Below, piece after piece: positions 8,771-17,213 of a stretch of 64,000 nucleotides of DNA (its first letter is position 1; every line of letters begins with the position of its first letter). The position numbers and the translations under genes were made by a program. The notes under the pieces were generated by a model, which worked only from the letters and a program-made list of their open reading frames with translations, was not told the DNA's origin and did no database searches. The stretch lies in NCBI RefSeq assembly GCF_000813965.1, contig NZ_JWLI01000016.1, positions 1 through 64,000 of the forward strand, written 5' to 3'. Source of the DNA: Leisingera sp. ANG-M7 (GTDB lineage: Bacteria; Pseudomonadota; Alphaproteobacteria; Rhodobacterales; Rhodobacteraceae).

Positions 8771-10126
8771 TCAGGACGAGCGCACCGGAGTTTTCAAAGT
8801 TACCAACTCTTCCGACATTGTCGGGTGCACCGCAACCGTGCGGTCGAAATCTTCTTTGGTTGCACCCATTTTTACGGCGATTCCGGCCAGCTGGATCATC
8901 TCGCCCGCACCAGGTGCGACGATATGGCAGCCCAGCACCTTGCGGGTGGCCTTCGAAACGATCAGTTTCATCAGCACCCGCTGCGCCCGGCCCGCAAAGG
9001 CCTGCTGCATCGGTTTGAACGAGGTCGCATAGATCTCGACCGGCTCCTGCTCGCGCGCTTCTTCCTCGCTGAGGCCGATGGTGCCCATCTCCGGCTGGGT
9101 GAAGATCGCGGTCGGGATCAGCTCATGGTCGGGGCTGGTCGGATTGCCCTTGAACACAGTCTCGACAAAGGCCATCGCCTCGCGGATCGCCACCGGAGTC
9201 AGCGCCACCCGGTCGGTCACATCGCCGATTGCATAAACCGACGGGACCGAGGTCTGGCTGTATTCATCCACGATGATCTCACCGTTGCGGCCGCGTTCCA
9301 CCCCGATCTCTTCCAGGCCGAGGTTATCGGCATTGGGATGGCGGCCGGTGGCATACATCACCTTGTCGAACAGCCGCTCCTGGCCGTTGGTGGACTTCAC
9401 CCGGATCTTGTCGCCTTCCTTGCGCATCTCCAGCACATTGGTGCCCAGATGCACGTCGATGCCCGCCTGGCACATTTCCTCGGAAATCAGCCCGCGCGCC
9501 TCGTCGTCGAAACCGCGCAGGATCTGCGCGCCGCGGTAGAACTGCGTGGTCTTGACGCCCAACCCGTTCATGATGCCCGCAAACTCGCTGGCGATATAAC
9601 CGCCGCCGACGATCAGCAGGCTCTCCGGCAGCTTGTCCAGGTGAAACATCTCGTTCGAGGTGATCGCCAGCTCCGAACCCGGGAACTCCGGCACCGTCGG
9701 CCAGCCGCCGGTGGCAATCAGGATGTGCTTGGCGGTCTTGCGGGTGCCGTCGGCCAGCTCCACCGTGTGGGCATCGGCCAGTTTGGCACGGCTGTCGAAG
9801 CTCTCGACGCCGTTGTTCTTCAGGATATTGCGGTAGATGCCTTCCAGCCGGTCCAGCTCGCCATGCAGCTTGCCCTTGAAGGCATCCCAGTCAAAGCCGC
9901 CCGCCTTGATGTCCCAGCCATAGGCCTGCGCGTCCTCGACCATGCTGGAGTATTCAGACGCGAACACCATCAGCTTCTTCGGCACGCAGCCGCGGATCAC
10001 GCAGGTGCCGCCGTAACGGTCCTCTTCGGCCAGCGCCACCTTGGCGCCTTCCTGTGCCGCAACCCGCGCCGCGCGCACCCCGCCGGAGCCGCCGCCGATG
10101 ACAAACAGATCGTAATCAAAGCTCAT
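8771..10126 (-). CDS. gor: Glutathione-disulfide reductase
   Basis: This 451-residue flavoprotein disulfide reductase recycles oxidised glutathione with NADPH. Visible features are the FAD dinucleotide fold (FVIGGGSGGVRAARVA), the redox pair in GGTCVIRGCVPKK (Cys42, Cys47), the second nucleotide fold (LLIVGGGYIASEFAGIM), the FAD site YAIGDVTDRVALTPVAIREA and the C-terminal active-site segment AVHPTMSEE. The start ATG 10126 is chosen because the alignment begins at FDYDLFVIGGG; the frame's extra 30 codons upstream are not conserved-looking. It follows rpiA on the same strand. Confidence 0.94.
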   Translation of the reverse strand: MSFDYDLFVIGGGSGGVRAARVAAQEGAKVALAEEDRYGGTCVIRGCVPKKLMVFASEYSSMVEDAQAYGWDIKAGGFDWDAFKGKLHGELDRLEGIYRNILKNNGVESFDSRAKLADAHTVELADGTRKTAKHILIATGGWPTVPEFPGSELAITSNEMFHLDKLPESLLIVGGGYIASEFAGIMNGLGVKTTQFYRGAQILRGFDDEARGLISEEMCQAGIDVHLGTNVLEMRKEGDKIRVKSTNGQERLFDKVMYATGRHPNADNLGLEEIGVERGRNGEIIVDEYSQTSVPSVYAIGDVTDRVALTPVAIREAMAFVETVFKGNPTSPDHELIPTAIFTQPEMGTIGLSEEEAREQEPVEIYATSFKPMQQAFAGRAQRVLMKLIVSKATRKVLGCHIVAPGAGEMIQLAGIAVKMGATKEDFDRTVAVHPTMSEELVTLKTPVRSS

Positions 10127-10330
10127 GAAGTTCCGCCCTTTGCATTTCTTGATCAGGTGTATCCCATAACGGACCACCAAACGCCATATGCCCAAGTGGG
10201 CGTTCCCGCGCCGCATTCAACCTTTTGCATTGAATTTGCACAGGGTTGTGAGGCGGACAACCTGTATGGGAACACTCAGGGCGGAACGGGCGCTGCCCGA
10301 CCGTGCCTGACATTTGCGGAACTGCGGGTC

Positions 10331-11119
10331 TCAGTCCATTAGATCGGTGAACAGGTTGTCGGTCTCGACAAAATCCAGCTTGTCCTTCTCGACCGTGCCC
10401 TCGTTGATATCGCGCACCTCGACCCGCCCGTCGCCGTAGCCGATCACCACCGTGTCGCAGATGTCGATGAACAGCCCGTTCTCGATCACGCCCGGAATCT
10501 GGTTCAGCACCAGCGCCAGCTGGCGGGCGTTGCCGATCCGCTTCAGATGCAGGTCCAGGATGTGATTCCCCTCATCCGTCACAAACGGCGCCTCGCCGTT
10601 CATCCGCAGGGTGGAGCGGCGCCCCATCACATCCATCGAGACCAGCGTCTCTTCGATCAGTGCCTGGCTGCTCTGCCAGCCGAACGGCAGCACCTCCACC
10701 GGCAGCGGAAAGGCCCCCAGCGTGTCCACCATCTTGCTGGCATCCGCAATCACCACCATCTGGTCTGACGCGGTGGCGACGATCTTCTCCTGCAGATGCG
10801 CGCCGCCGCCGCCCTTGATCAGGTTCAGGTCCGGGTCGACCTCGTCCGCACCGTCAATGGTCACATCCAGCCATTTGGCCTCATCCAGCGAAACCACATG
10901 GATGCCCACATCCCGCGCCAGCGCCGCGGTGCGGCTGGAGGTAGGCACTGCAGTGATCCGCAGGCCCTCGTTCTGAACCAGATCACCCAGGCAGCGCACC
11001 AGCCAGGCCGCGGTGGAACCAGTACCCAACCCAACCCGCATGCCGTCCTCGACCATCTCCGCCGCCCGTTTGGCGGCCACGAATTTTGCCTTGTCGATGG
11101 GGGACAGCTCACCGGTCAT
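10331..11119 (-). CDS. rpiA: Ribose-5-phosphate isomerase A
   Basis: This 262-residue enzyme interconverts ribose-5-phosphate and ribulose-5-phosphate in the pentose phosphate pathway. Signature segments are GLGTGSTAAW (phosphate loop), DVTIDGADEVDPDLNLIKGGGG (catalytic Asp and Lys region, here in part) and the closing RVEVRDIN. Length and motifs are complete. It is followed 204 bp later by gor on the same strand; both draw on or feed NADPH metabolism, and joint transcription is plausible but the gap is large for an operon. Confidence 0.95.
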   Translation of the reverse strand: MTGELSPIDKAKFVAAKRAAEMVEDGMRVGLGTGSTAAWLVRCLGDLVQNEGLRITAVPTSSRTAALARDVGIHVVSLDEAKWLDVTIDGADEVDPDLNLIKGGGGAHLQEKIVATASDQMVVIADASKMVDTLGAFPLPVEVLPFGWQSSQALIEETLVSMDVMGRRSTLRMNGEAPFVTDEGNHILDLHLKRIGNARQLALVLNQIPGVIENGLFIDICDTVVIGYGDGRVEVRDINEGTVEKDKLDFVETDNLFTDLMD

Positions 11120-11264
11120 CTCAGGTCTCCATGCATGTGTCTTGCAGACCGTTATAGGCAGGCTGCCGCCCGCGCGCGAGGGGGCTTTTGCCCTGCGCGC
11201 CCGCCGCCCGGCTGGAAATCCCGGCCTATCGCCCTAATCCTCAGACATGCAGGGAGGGACAGGT

Positions 11265-12041
11265 ATGCTGCAATTCGATGAAGAAACCACCCGCGTTCTG
11301 GAAGATGCTTATCAGGGCGCCGACGTAACACGGCGGCGGCGCGCCAGCTTCGATGCTCTGGCCCCGGTGCCGGGCGACCGTATTCTGGATCTGGGCTGCG
11401 GCAATGGCTTGCTGACAGAGGAACTGGCCCGCGCGGTCGGCCCCTTGGGCCATGTGACCGGACTGGACGCCAGCCCCGACATGCTGTCCGCGGCCCGCCA
11501 GCGGCTAAGGGGGCGCGAAAATACCTCTCTAACGGAAAGTGACGCCGCCAGCCTGCCGTTTGATCCGGAAAGCTTCACCAAGGCCGTTTCTGTGCAAGTG
11601 TTTGAATATATAACCAGCCGCCGCCCAGTGCTGCGTGCCGTGCACAAGGTACTGAAACCAGGCGGCCGCCTGGTCATCGGCGACATGCATTTTGACACAT
11701 TTGCCTGGCACAGCGACAACACTGCCCGGATGCAGCGCTTCCTGGAAATCTGGGACAATCACCTGGCCGAACGCGCAGTCCCCGCCAGGCTGCCCGAGGA
11801 ACTGCCCGATTGCGGCTTCGAAGTGGTTTCAATGCGCCCTGTCACCATCTGCGACACCAGCTTGCGCCCGGACGGGCTGGCTGCAGTGATGATCCGCCTG
11901 ATCCGCGCCTATGCGGTTCAGACAGGCGCCACCGACGAAGACGACGCCGCCGCCTGGGCCCAGGAACAGGAGGAACTGGCGGCAGAGGGCCGCTTCTTCT
12001 TCTCCCTCACCCATTTCGTCTGCACCGCCCGGCGGCTATAA
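11265..12041 (+). CDS. Class I SAM-dependent methyltransferase
   Basis: The 258-residue protein starts at ATG 11265, seven bases after GGAGG; the longer frame from 11247 would place that site inside the gene. The Rossmann fold shows motif I ILDLGCGNGLLTEELA, an acidic motif II (VTGLDASPDML) and motif post-I/III LKPGGRLVIGDMHFD. It resembles the UbiE/Methyltransf_11 group, with substrate unknown. It is divergent from rpiA (145 bp between starts). Confidence 0.82.
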   Translation: MLQFDEETTRVLEDAYQGADVTRRRRASFDALAPVPGDRILDLGCGNGLLTEELARAVGPLGHVTGLDASPDMLSAARQRLRGRENTSLTESDAASLPFDPESFTKAVSVQVFEYITSRRPVLRAVHKVLKPGGRLVIGDMHFDTFAWHSDNTARMQRFLEIWDNHLAERAVPARLPEELPDCGFEVVSMRPVTICDTSLRPDGLAAVMIRLIRAYAVQTGATDEDDAAAWAQEQEELAAEGRFFFSLTHFVCTARRL

Positions 12042-12065
12042 CCCCCCGGCATCGCAAGCCGGGCC

Positions 12066-12503
12066 CTAACGGCGCGTCCGCTGCAGATTGGCGATCACCC
12101 GGCGCATCTGCGCCAGAAACTGCGCCGCCTCCTCCGCGCTGAACCCCTCCAGCGCCTGCCGGTTCACACCCTGCGCCGCAGTGATCGCCTCCTGCTGCAG
12201 CCCGCGCGCCTTGGCGGTCAGATGCACCAGCCGCGCCCGCTTGTCCTCAGGCGACGGGCGCCGCTCAATCAGCCCGTCCCGCTCCATCCGCGCCAGCGTG
12301 TTGGCCATGGTCGCCTGCTCGACCGACAAGGCCGCCGTCAGCTCTGCCTGGGTGCGGCCTTCCCTGGCCCACAGCTCCAGCAGCACCATGAATTGCGCCG
12401 GCGCCAGCCCCAGCGGCTGCACCTGTCCGGCCAGCGCTGCCGCAAACAGCCGCGCCATGTGATTGGCCAGGAAACCGGCCGAAGATTTCTGAAAATCGCT
12501 CAT
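12066..12503 (-). CDS. MarR-family transcriptional regulator
   Basis: The 145-residue protein starts at ATG 12503; a GTG at 12518 is an alternative that would abut the operator. The winged helix shows QFMVLLELWAREGRTQAELT then SVEQATMANTLARMERDGLI and the wing RRPSPEDKRARLVHLT. It is divergent from a small membrane protein gene, and two palindromes sharing ATAGC-NN-GCTAT lie in the 78-bp gap. That geometry suggests it represses both itself and the neighbour in response to a small ligand. Confidence 0.87.
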   Translation of the reverse strand: MSDFQKSSAGFLANHMARLFAAALAGQVQPLGLAPAQFMVLLELWAREGRTQAELTAALSVEQATMANTLARMERDGLIERRPSPEDKRARLVHLTAKARGLQQEAITAAQGVNRQALEGFSAEEAAQFLAQMRRVIANLQRTRR

Positions 12504-12518
12504 TTTTACAGATGACAC

Positions 12519-12538
12519 TTGAATAGCAGGCTATTCAA
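12519..12538. promoter_or_regulatory. Operator palindrome 1 of the MarR locus
   Basis: TTGAATAGC-AG-GCTATTCAA is a perfect 9-bp inverted repeat with a 2-bp centre, lying 15 bp upstream of the chosen marR start. It shares the core ATAGC-NN-GCTAT with the second palindrome 26 bp away. Confidence 0.65.
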
Positions 12539-12548
12539 TATCATTTAT

Positions 12549-12560
12549 ATAGCACGCTAT
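12549..12560. promoter_or_regulatory. Operator palindrome 2 of the MarR locus
   Basis: ATAGC-AC-GCTAT repeats the core of the first palindrome, with centres 26 bp apart, and lies 21 bp before the membrane protein start. Two sites of one design between divergent genes fit dimeric MarR binding. Confidence 0.6.
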
Positions 12561-12581
12561 CTAAAATCAAAGGTTCCCGCC

Positions 12582-13031
12582 ATGAAACTCCGCCTCCACG
12601 CCATCGCAGGCACCCTGGCCCTGCTGACCATCTCAACCTTTTGGATCTCCACGGTTTTCTCCGAGATTTTCGGCAGCCATCAGACCATTGCCCAGGTCAA
12701 GACCGCGGTGCTTTACGGGATGGCACTGCTGATTCCGGCCATGGCGACCGCAGGGGCAACCGGCGCCTCACTGGGCCGCGGCTGGAAACTGCCGCAGGTA
12801 GCAGCGAAATCCCGCCGAATGAAGATCATCGCCGCCAACGGCTTGCTGATCCTGCTGCCCAGCGCCGTGTTCCTCGCGGTCAAGGCGCAATCCGGCCAGT
12901 TCGACGGTGTGTTCTATGCCGTTCAGGCCCTGGAACTTTGCGCAGGTGCAGTGAATATCACCCTGCTTTCCAAGAACTTGCGGGACGGTCTGGCGCTCGC
13001 CCGCCGGCGCCGCGCCCGCAGCGCCGCCTGA
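12582..13031 (+). CDS. Four-helix small membrane protein under MarR control
   Basis: The 149-residue protein starts at ATG 12582, with AAAGG eight bases upstream; the longer open frame would run through the operator. Hydrophobic segments lie at about 6-26, 42-66, 82-101 and 110-128, and the C-terminus is Arg-rich (ARRRRARSAA). I do not recognise a named family. The divergent MarR gene suggests inducible expression, for example in export or envelope defence against a small molecule, but nothing in the protein shows transport activity. Confidence 0.72.
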   Translation: MKLRLHAIAGTLALLTISTFWISTVFSEIFGSHQTIAQVKTAVLYGMALLIPAMATAGATGASLGRGWKLPQVAAKSRRMKIIAANGLLILLPSAVFLAVKAQSGQFDGVFYAVQALELCAGAVNITLLSKNLRDGLALARRRRARSAA

Positions 13032-13053
13032 GGGCTGCCCCTCCGTTCAGCCC

Positions 13054-13089
13054 GGGTCCGGCACGCCGCCAAAGCAGGGTGCCGGACCC
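13054..13089 (+). terminator. 11-bp hairpin after the membrane protein gene
   Basis: GGGTCCGGCAC (13054-13064) pairs perfectly with GTGCCGGACCC (13079-13089). There is no T run, so it is a terminator-like structure rather than a proven terminator. Confidence 0.45.
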
Positions 13090-13194
13090 GCCTCAGCCGG
13101 GCCGCCGGTAAACATGTAAAACAAAGGCGGGTTTCCTATTGGAAACGCCGGAAACGGACACATATTCCGCGCGTTTGCGTCATAATATTGCGTC

Positions 13195-13902
13195 ATGAAA
13201 CCCGAGTACCGCCTGCACTACGCCCCCGACAACGCCTCACTGGTCATCCGGCTGGTGCTGGAGGAGCTTGGCCTGCCGTATGAAACCGTACTGGTCGACC
13301 GCCGCGCTCAGGCGCAGAACAGCCCCGGATACCGGGCGCTGAACCCGGGCGGTCTGATCCCGGTGCTGGAAACCCCGGACGGGCCGGTGTTCGAAACCGC
13401 CGCCATCCTCTTGTGGCTGTCCGAACGCCACGCTGCAATGGCGCCGCAGCCCGGCAATGCGGACCGCGCCGCCTTCCTGAAATGGCTGTTCTTCGCGTCC
13501 AACACCCTGCACGCCGACCTGCGGATGCTGTTCTACCCGGACAAATACATCGGCGCGGAGAAAGCTGATCAGGACCAGCTGCAAACCGTGCTGCGCCAGC
13601 GCCTGCACGTGCATCTGGCCAGCCTCGATCAGGCCGCTGCCCAGCGCCCCGCCTGGTTGGGCGCGCCGCAGCCCTCGGTGCTGGACTATTACCTTGCCTG
13701 CCAGATGCGCTGGATGGCGCTCTACCCTTCCCAGGCTGACAAATCCTGGTTTGTCATCGCCCACTACCCCAGCCTGCAGCGGATCTGCGCCGGGCTGGAA
13801 CACCGTTCCGCTGTTACAGCGGCGCGCGAGGCCGAAGGCCTCGGCGCCACCCCGTTCACATCCCCGGCCTACGCCAATCCCCCAGAAGGATCAGCCACCT
13901 AA
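13195..13902 (+). CDS. Glutathione S-transferase family protein
   Basis: This 235-residue protein has an N-terminal thioredoxin-like GST domain (about 4-80: YRLHYAPDNASLVIRLVLEE, NPGGLIPVLETPDGPVFETAAILLWL) and an all-helical C-terminal domain (about 90-210). The Pro of GLIPVL and the ETAAIL glutathione-contact segment are present; a Ser (ASLVIR) rather than Tyr occupies the likely catalytic position. Its TAA overlaps the sdaA start (TAATG), so the two form a coupled pair. The substrate is not predictable. Confidence 0.87.
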   Translation: MKPEYRLHYAPDNASLVIRLVLEELGLPYETVLVDRRAQAQNSPGYRALNPGGLIPVLETPDGPVFETAAILLWLSERHAAMAPQPGNADRAAFLKWLFFASNTLHADLRMLFYPDKYIGAEKADQDQLQTVLRQRLHVHLASLDQAAAQRPAWLGAPQPSVLDYYLACQMRWMALYPSQADKSWFVIAHYPSLQRICAGLEHRSAVTAAREAEGLGATPFTSPAYANPPEGSAT

Positions 13903-15275
13903 TGTTCCTCTCCGTTTTCGACATGTTCAAAGTGGGCATCGGCCCGTCGTCCTCCCACACCATGGGTCCGATGGTCGCCGCCGCGCGCTTCCTCGACATG
14001 ATGCGCGCGTCGCCCTTTGAGTTCCACGGCCTGCGCGCCTCCCTGCACGGCTCGCTCGCCTTCACCGGCGTCGGCCACGCCACCGACCGCGCCACCATCC
14101 TCGGTCTCGGCGGCTTTGTCGCCCATGACTACGACGACGAGAAGGCCCAAGCCTTCCTGGCGGAGCTGGACAAAACCCACACCATGCACCCCGAGGGTCT
14201 GGGCGCGCTGCACTTCGACCCCAAGGCCGACATGATCTTCGACTACGATCACGCGCTGCCGGGCCACGCCAACGGCATGATCCTGATGGCCACCGATGCC
14301 CAGGGCGACGTGATCCTGAAACAGGTGTTCTACTCGATTGGCGGCGGCTTTGTCGTGACCGAGGAAGAACTGGCCGCAGGCAAGGCCACCGACGAAGGCG
14401 ACCCGGTCCCCTTCCCGTTCAAATCCGCGGCCGAGATGCTGGAGATGGCGAAATCCAGCGGCAAGTCGATTGCCGAGATGAAGCGTGCCAACGAGATCTC
14501 CCGCGGCTGCTCCGAAAGCCTAGCCAAGGGCACCGCCCGCATCTGGCAGGTGATGAACGACTGCATCAACCGCGGGCTGGAGCGTGACGGCATCCTGCCC
14601 GGCGGCCTCAAGGTCCGCCGCCGCGCCAAGGGCATCTATGACGCGCTGATGGCCGAACGCGGCCTGAACCAGACCGCGCCGCACACCATCAACGACTGGA
14701 TGAGCGTTTACGCGATGGCTGTGAACGAGGAAAACGCGGCCGGCGGCCAGGTCGTGACCGCGCCCACCAACGGCGCCGCAGGCACCCTGCCGGCAGTGAT
14801 CCGCTACTACCTCGACCACGTGCCGGGCGCGTCTGAGGCCCATGTCGAGGATTTCCTGCTGACCGCCGCCGCGATTGCGGGCCTGGTCAAATACAACGCG
14901 TCGATCTCCGGCGCCGAGGCAGGCTGCCAGGCTGAAGTCGGCTCCGCGTCGGCAATGTCCGCCGCAGGCCTCTGTGCGGTGATGGGCGGCACCCCCGAAC
15001 AGGTGGAAAACGCCGCCGAAATCGCGCTGGAGCATCACTTGGGCATGACCTGCGACCCCGTGAAGGGCCTGGTGCAGGTGCCCTGCATCGAGCGCAACGG
15101 CCTCGCGGCGATCAAGGCGGTCTCCGCCGCCTCCCTCGCCCTGCGCGGCGACGGCCAGCACTTCGTGCCGCTGGACGCCTGCATAGAGACCATGCGCCAG
15201 ACCGGCGCCGACATGCACGACAAGTACAAGGAAACCTCGCTCGGCGGCCTCGCCGTGAACGTGCCGAACTGCTGA
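13902..15275 (+). CDS. sdaA: L-serine ammonia-lyase (serine deaminase), single-chain
   Basis: This 457-residue Fe-S enzyme converts L-serine to pyruvate and ammonia. Both modules of the bacterial single-chain type are present: the beta part begins [19 protein letters not shown], and the alpha part carries the [14 protein letters not shown] and [18 protein letters not shown] segments, with cluster cysteines in GCSES, GCQAE and [18 protein letters not shown]. Its start codon overlaps the GST stop. A weak hairpin (GTTCCT at 15277 with AGGAAC at 15292) follows. Confidence 0.95.
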   Translation: MFLSVFDMFKVGIGPSSSHTMGPMVAAARFLDMMRASPFEFHGLRASLHGSLAFTGVGHATDRATILGLGGFVAHDYDDEKAQAFLAELDKTHTMHPEGLGALHFDPKADMIFDYDHALPGHANGMILMATDAQGDVILKQVFYSIGGGFVVTEEELAAGKATDEGDPVPFPFKSAAEMLEMAKSSGKSIAEMKRANEISRGCSESLAKGTARIWQVMNDCINRGLERDGILPGGLKVRRRAKGIYDALMAERGLNQTAPHTINDWMSVYAMAVNEENAAGGQVVTAPTNGAAGTLPAVIRYYLDHVPGASEAHVEDFLLTAAAIAGLVKYNASISGAEAGCQAEVGSASAMSAAGLCAVMGGTPEQVENAAEIALEHHLGMTCDPVKGLVQVPCIERNGLAAIKAVSAASLALRGDGQHFVPLDACIETMRQTGADMHDKYKETSLGGLAVNVPNC

Positions 15276-15328
15276 GGTTCCTGTTTCTTTAAGGAACACT
15301 TCTTGGGACGTGTCGCAAAGCGGCACCG

Positions 15329-15413
15329 CCCGCGCCTGACCTTCCCGTCATGCCAGAGGCATGCTTTCAGCATGACGAAGGCGCATTCGCGCCCTCCCAA
15401 GGTCAGGCCCGGG
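15329..15413. repeat. Nested palindromic intergenic element (three-stem)
   Basis: The outer arms CCCGCGCCTGACCTT (15329-15343) and AAGGTCAGGCCCGGG (15399-15413) pair at 14 of 15 positions. Inside are two further hairpins: CGTCATGC (15346-15353) with GCATGACG (15370-15377), and GGCGC-ATTC-GCGCC (15380-15393). The whole would fold as a three-way junction in DNA or RNA. It lies between sdaA and the exporter gene and overlaps no gene. Confidence 0.6.
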
Positions 15414-15450
15414 CCTTTGGGCGCGGGACTCGGCAGCTGGCGCTCTTTCC

Positions 15451-15479
15451 TTCCGTGGGGTACGCAACGTCCCTATATT
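15451..15479 (+). promoter_or_regulatory. Possible sigma-70 promoter of the exporter gene
   Basis: TTCCGT at 15451-15456 and TATATT at 15474-15479 are 17 bp apart and lie about 50 bp upstream of the exporter start. The -10 element matches 5 of 6 consensus bases; the -35 is weak. Confidence 0.35.
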
Positions 15480-15529
15480 CCCCGCAACTCCAGCTTGCGC
15501 CTTACACCGTGCAGGCCTAGCCTGCCGCC

Positions 15530-16444
15530 ATGACACAGGACCGGCCCCTTCTCGGCATCGCCCTGATGCTGGGCTTCTGCATGGTGATCCCGCTCGGGGA
15601 CGCCATTGCAAAACTGCTGACCGACCGGGTGCCGGTCGCCCAAATCGTCTTCATCCGTTTTGCCGCCCAGGCCGCGATCCTGCTGCCGCTGGCGCTGGCA
15701 CTGCGCCTGCCGCTCAGCCTGTCGCGCCGGGTGGCTCCGCTCTTGTTCCTGCGCACGCTCCTGCAGATGGGCGGCATTGCCGCGATGTTCACGGCCTTCC
15801 GCTACCTGCCGCTGGCTGATGCGGTGGCGATTGCTTTCGTGATGCCCTTCCTGATGCTGCTTCTGGGCAAATACGTGCTGCACGAACAGGTCGGCCTGTG
15901 CCGCCTCGGCGCCTGCGTCGTCGGCTTCACCGGCACCCTGCTGGTCATCCAGCCCAGCTTTGCCGCCGTCGGCTGGAACGCCCTCTGGCCGCTGCTGGTC
16001 GCGGTAATCTTTGCCTTGTTCATGCTGATCACCCGCAAAATCGCCAAGGAAACCGACCCGATCGCAGTCCAGGCCGTGGCGGGCGTCATGGGCACCGTGC
16101 TGCTGGCCCCGGTGTTCCTGATCGGCAGCGCCGCCGGCGCCGCCGCGCTCTCCACCGCGCTGCCGCCGCAGGACACCTGGTCCCTCTTGGCCGCAGCCGG
16201 CGCGCTTGGCACCGTCGCCCACCTCCTGATGACCTGGAGCCTGCGCTTTGCCCCGACCTCCACCCTCGCCTCGATGCAATACCTCGAGATCCCGGTGGCG
16301 GTGTTCTTCGGCTGGCTGATCTTCTCGGAACTCCCGAACACCCTCGCTGCCTTCGGCATCCTGCTGACGATCAGCGCGGGCCTCTATGCGGTGATGCGGG
16401 AACGCAAAACCGACGGCACCGAAGAGCGCATCAACCCTGCCTAG
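15530..16444 (+). CDS. EamA/DMT-superfamily transporter
   Basis: This 304-residue inner-membrane protein has about ten hydrophobic helices arranged as two EamA repeats (about 6-140 and 152-288). Conserved DMT features include GDAIAKLLTDRVPVAQIVFIR at the first repeat (Arg in helix 2) and QYLEIPVAVFFGWLIFSELP near the end of the second repeat. Such proteins usually export amino acids, metabolites or drugs; the substrate cannot be inferred. The 3' end overlaps the convergent thiamine pyrophosphokinase gene by 4 bp. Confidence 0.88.
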   Translation: MTQDRPLLGIALMLGFCMVIPLGDAIAKLLTDRVPVAQIVFIRFAAQAAILLPLALALRLPLSLSRRVAPLLFLRTLLQMGGIAAMFTAFRYLPLADAVAIAFVMPFLMLLLGKYVLHEQVGLCRLGACVVGFTGTLLVIQPSFAAVGWNALWPLLVAVIFALFMLITRKIAKETDPIAVQAVAGVMGTVLLAPVFLIGSAAGAAALSTALPPQDTWSLLAAAGALGTVAHLLMTWSLRFAPTSTLASMQYLEIPVAVFFGWLIFSELPNTLAAFGILLTISAGLYAVMRERKTDGTEERINPA

Positions 16445-17106
16445 CGGTCTAGCCGGACCGCCCCCAGCACATCCGCCAGCAGCCGCCGCGGCACAATCGC
16501 CAAGAGCCCCGGCCCCTCCGCCTCCAGCCGCACCGGTCCCGTCGCCCGGTTCGAAGTGCCGATCCGCCCCATCGGCGACATCCGCAGGCCGTCAATCGGC
16601 CACTCCAGCCCGTCCGAGCGCCCCTGCACCTCCTGCATCGGAAACAGCGAGATCACTTCGCCCTTGCGGGCAGGCAGCTCCACCGCCCGGGTCAGGTGAA
16701 AGATCACCTCCGTCTCCCCCACCAGCACGCAAGGCGCCTCATGCCCCTGCACCAGGGTGCTGAATGCCGCCAGTTGGTGATCCACCCGCGCGCCCAGGAA
16801 CCCCACCGCCAGCACCGCTGGCGCCGCTATCATCCTCAGCGCCTTGTCGAAATCGGTGCTGTCCTGCTCCGCCACCGGATGCAGAACCTCCGGCGGCAGC
16901 TGCGCCCGCACCTCCTCAGACAAAGAGTCAAAATCCCCGATCACCGCCCGCGGCAGATGCCCCGCCGCCAGCGCCGCCGCAGCACCGCCATCAGCCGCCG
17001 CCAGCACCGGCGCCAGCGCCAGCGCCTCCGCCAGTGCGCCCGGCGCCACCTCGCCGCCGCCCACCAGGGTGATTGGTTCCGATACGTCTACAATCTTAGT
17101 GTTCAT
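16441..17106 (-). CDS. Thiamine pyrophosphokinase
   Basis: The 221-residue protein matches the TPK fold. Residues 30-100 carry the catalytic motifs LAAADGGAAAAL, AVIGDFDSLS and the QDSTDFDKAL aspartate pair, followed by GFLGARVDHQLA. A C-terminal beta domain covers about 125-215. It transfers pyrophosphate from ATP to thiamine to make thiamine diphosphate. It is convergent with, and overlaps by 4 bp, the exporter gene; a thiamine-related role for that exporter is conceivable but not shown. Confidence 0.9.
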   Translation of the reverse strand: MNTKIVDVSEPITLVGGGEVAPGALAEALALAPVLAAADGGAAAALAAGHLPRAVIGDFDSLSEEVRAQLPPEVLHPVAEQDSTDFDKALRMIAAPAVLAVGFLGARVDHQLAAFSTLVQGHEAPCVLVGETEVIFHLTRAVELPARKGEVISLFPMQEVQGRSDGLEWPIDGLRMSPMGRIGTSNRATGPVRLEAEGPGLLAIVPRRLLADVLGAVRLDR

Positions 17107-17213
17107 GCGGTGTATTCCCGCCTATTTTGGAAACAGGACACATTGTGAACACAAAATGATACGATCAATTGCACGGATTCGAGCAAAATTGGTCCTTCCA
17201 GCCTTTATGGTGA

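Noticed and set aside
7988-10342. 784-codon open frame on the plus strand opposite hflK and gor
   Set aside because: It is antisense to two recognisable genes, rich in His/Gln/Arg as expected from a GC-rich shadow frame, and has no family features.
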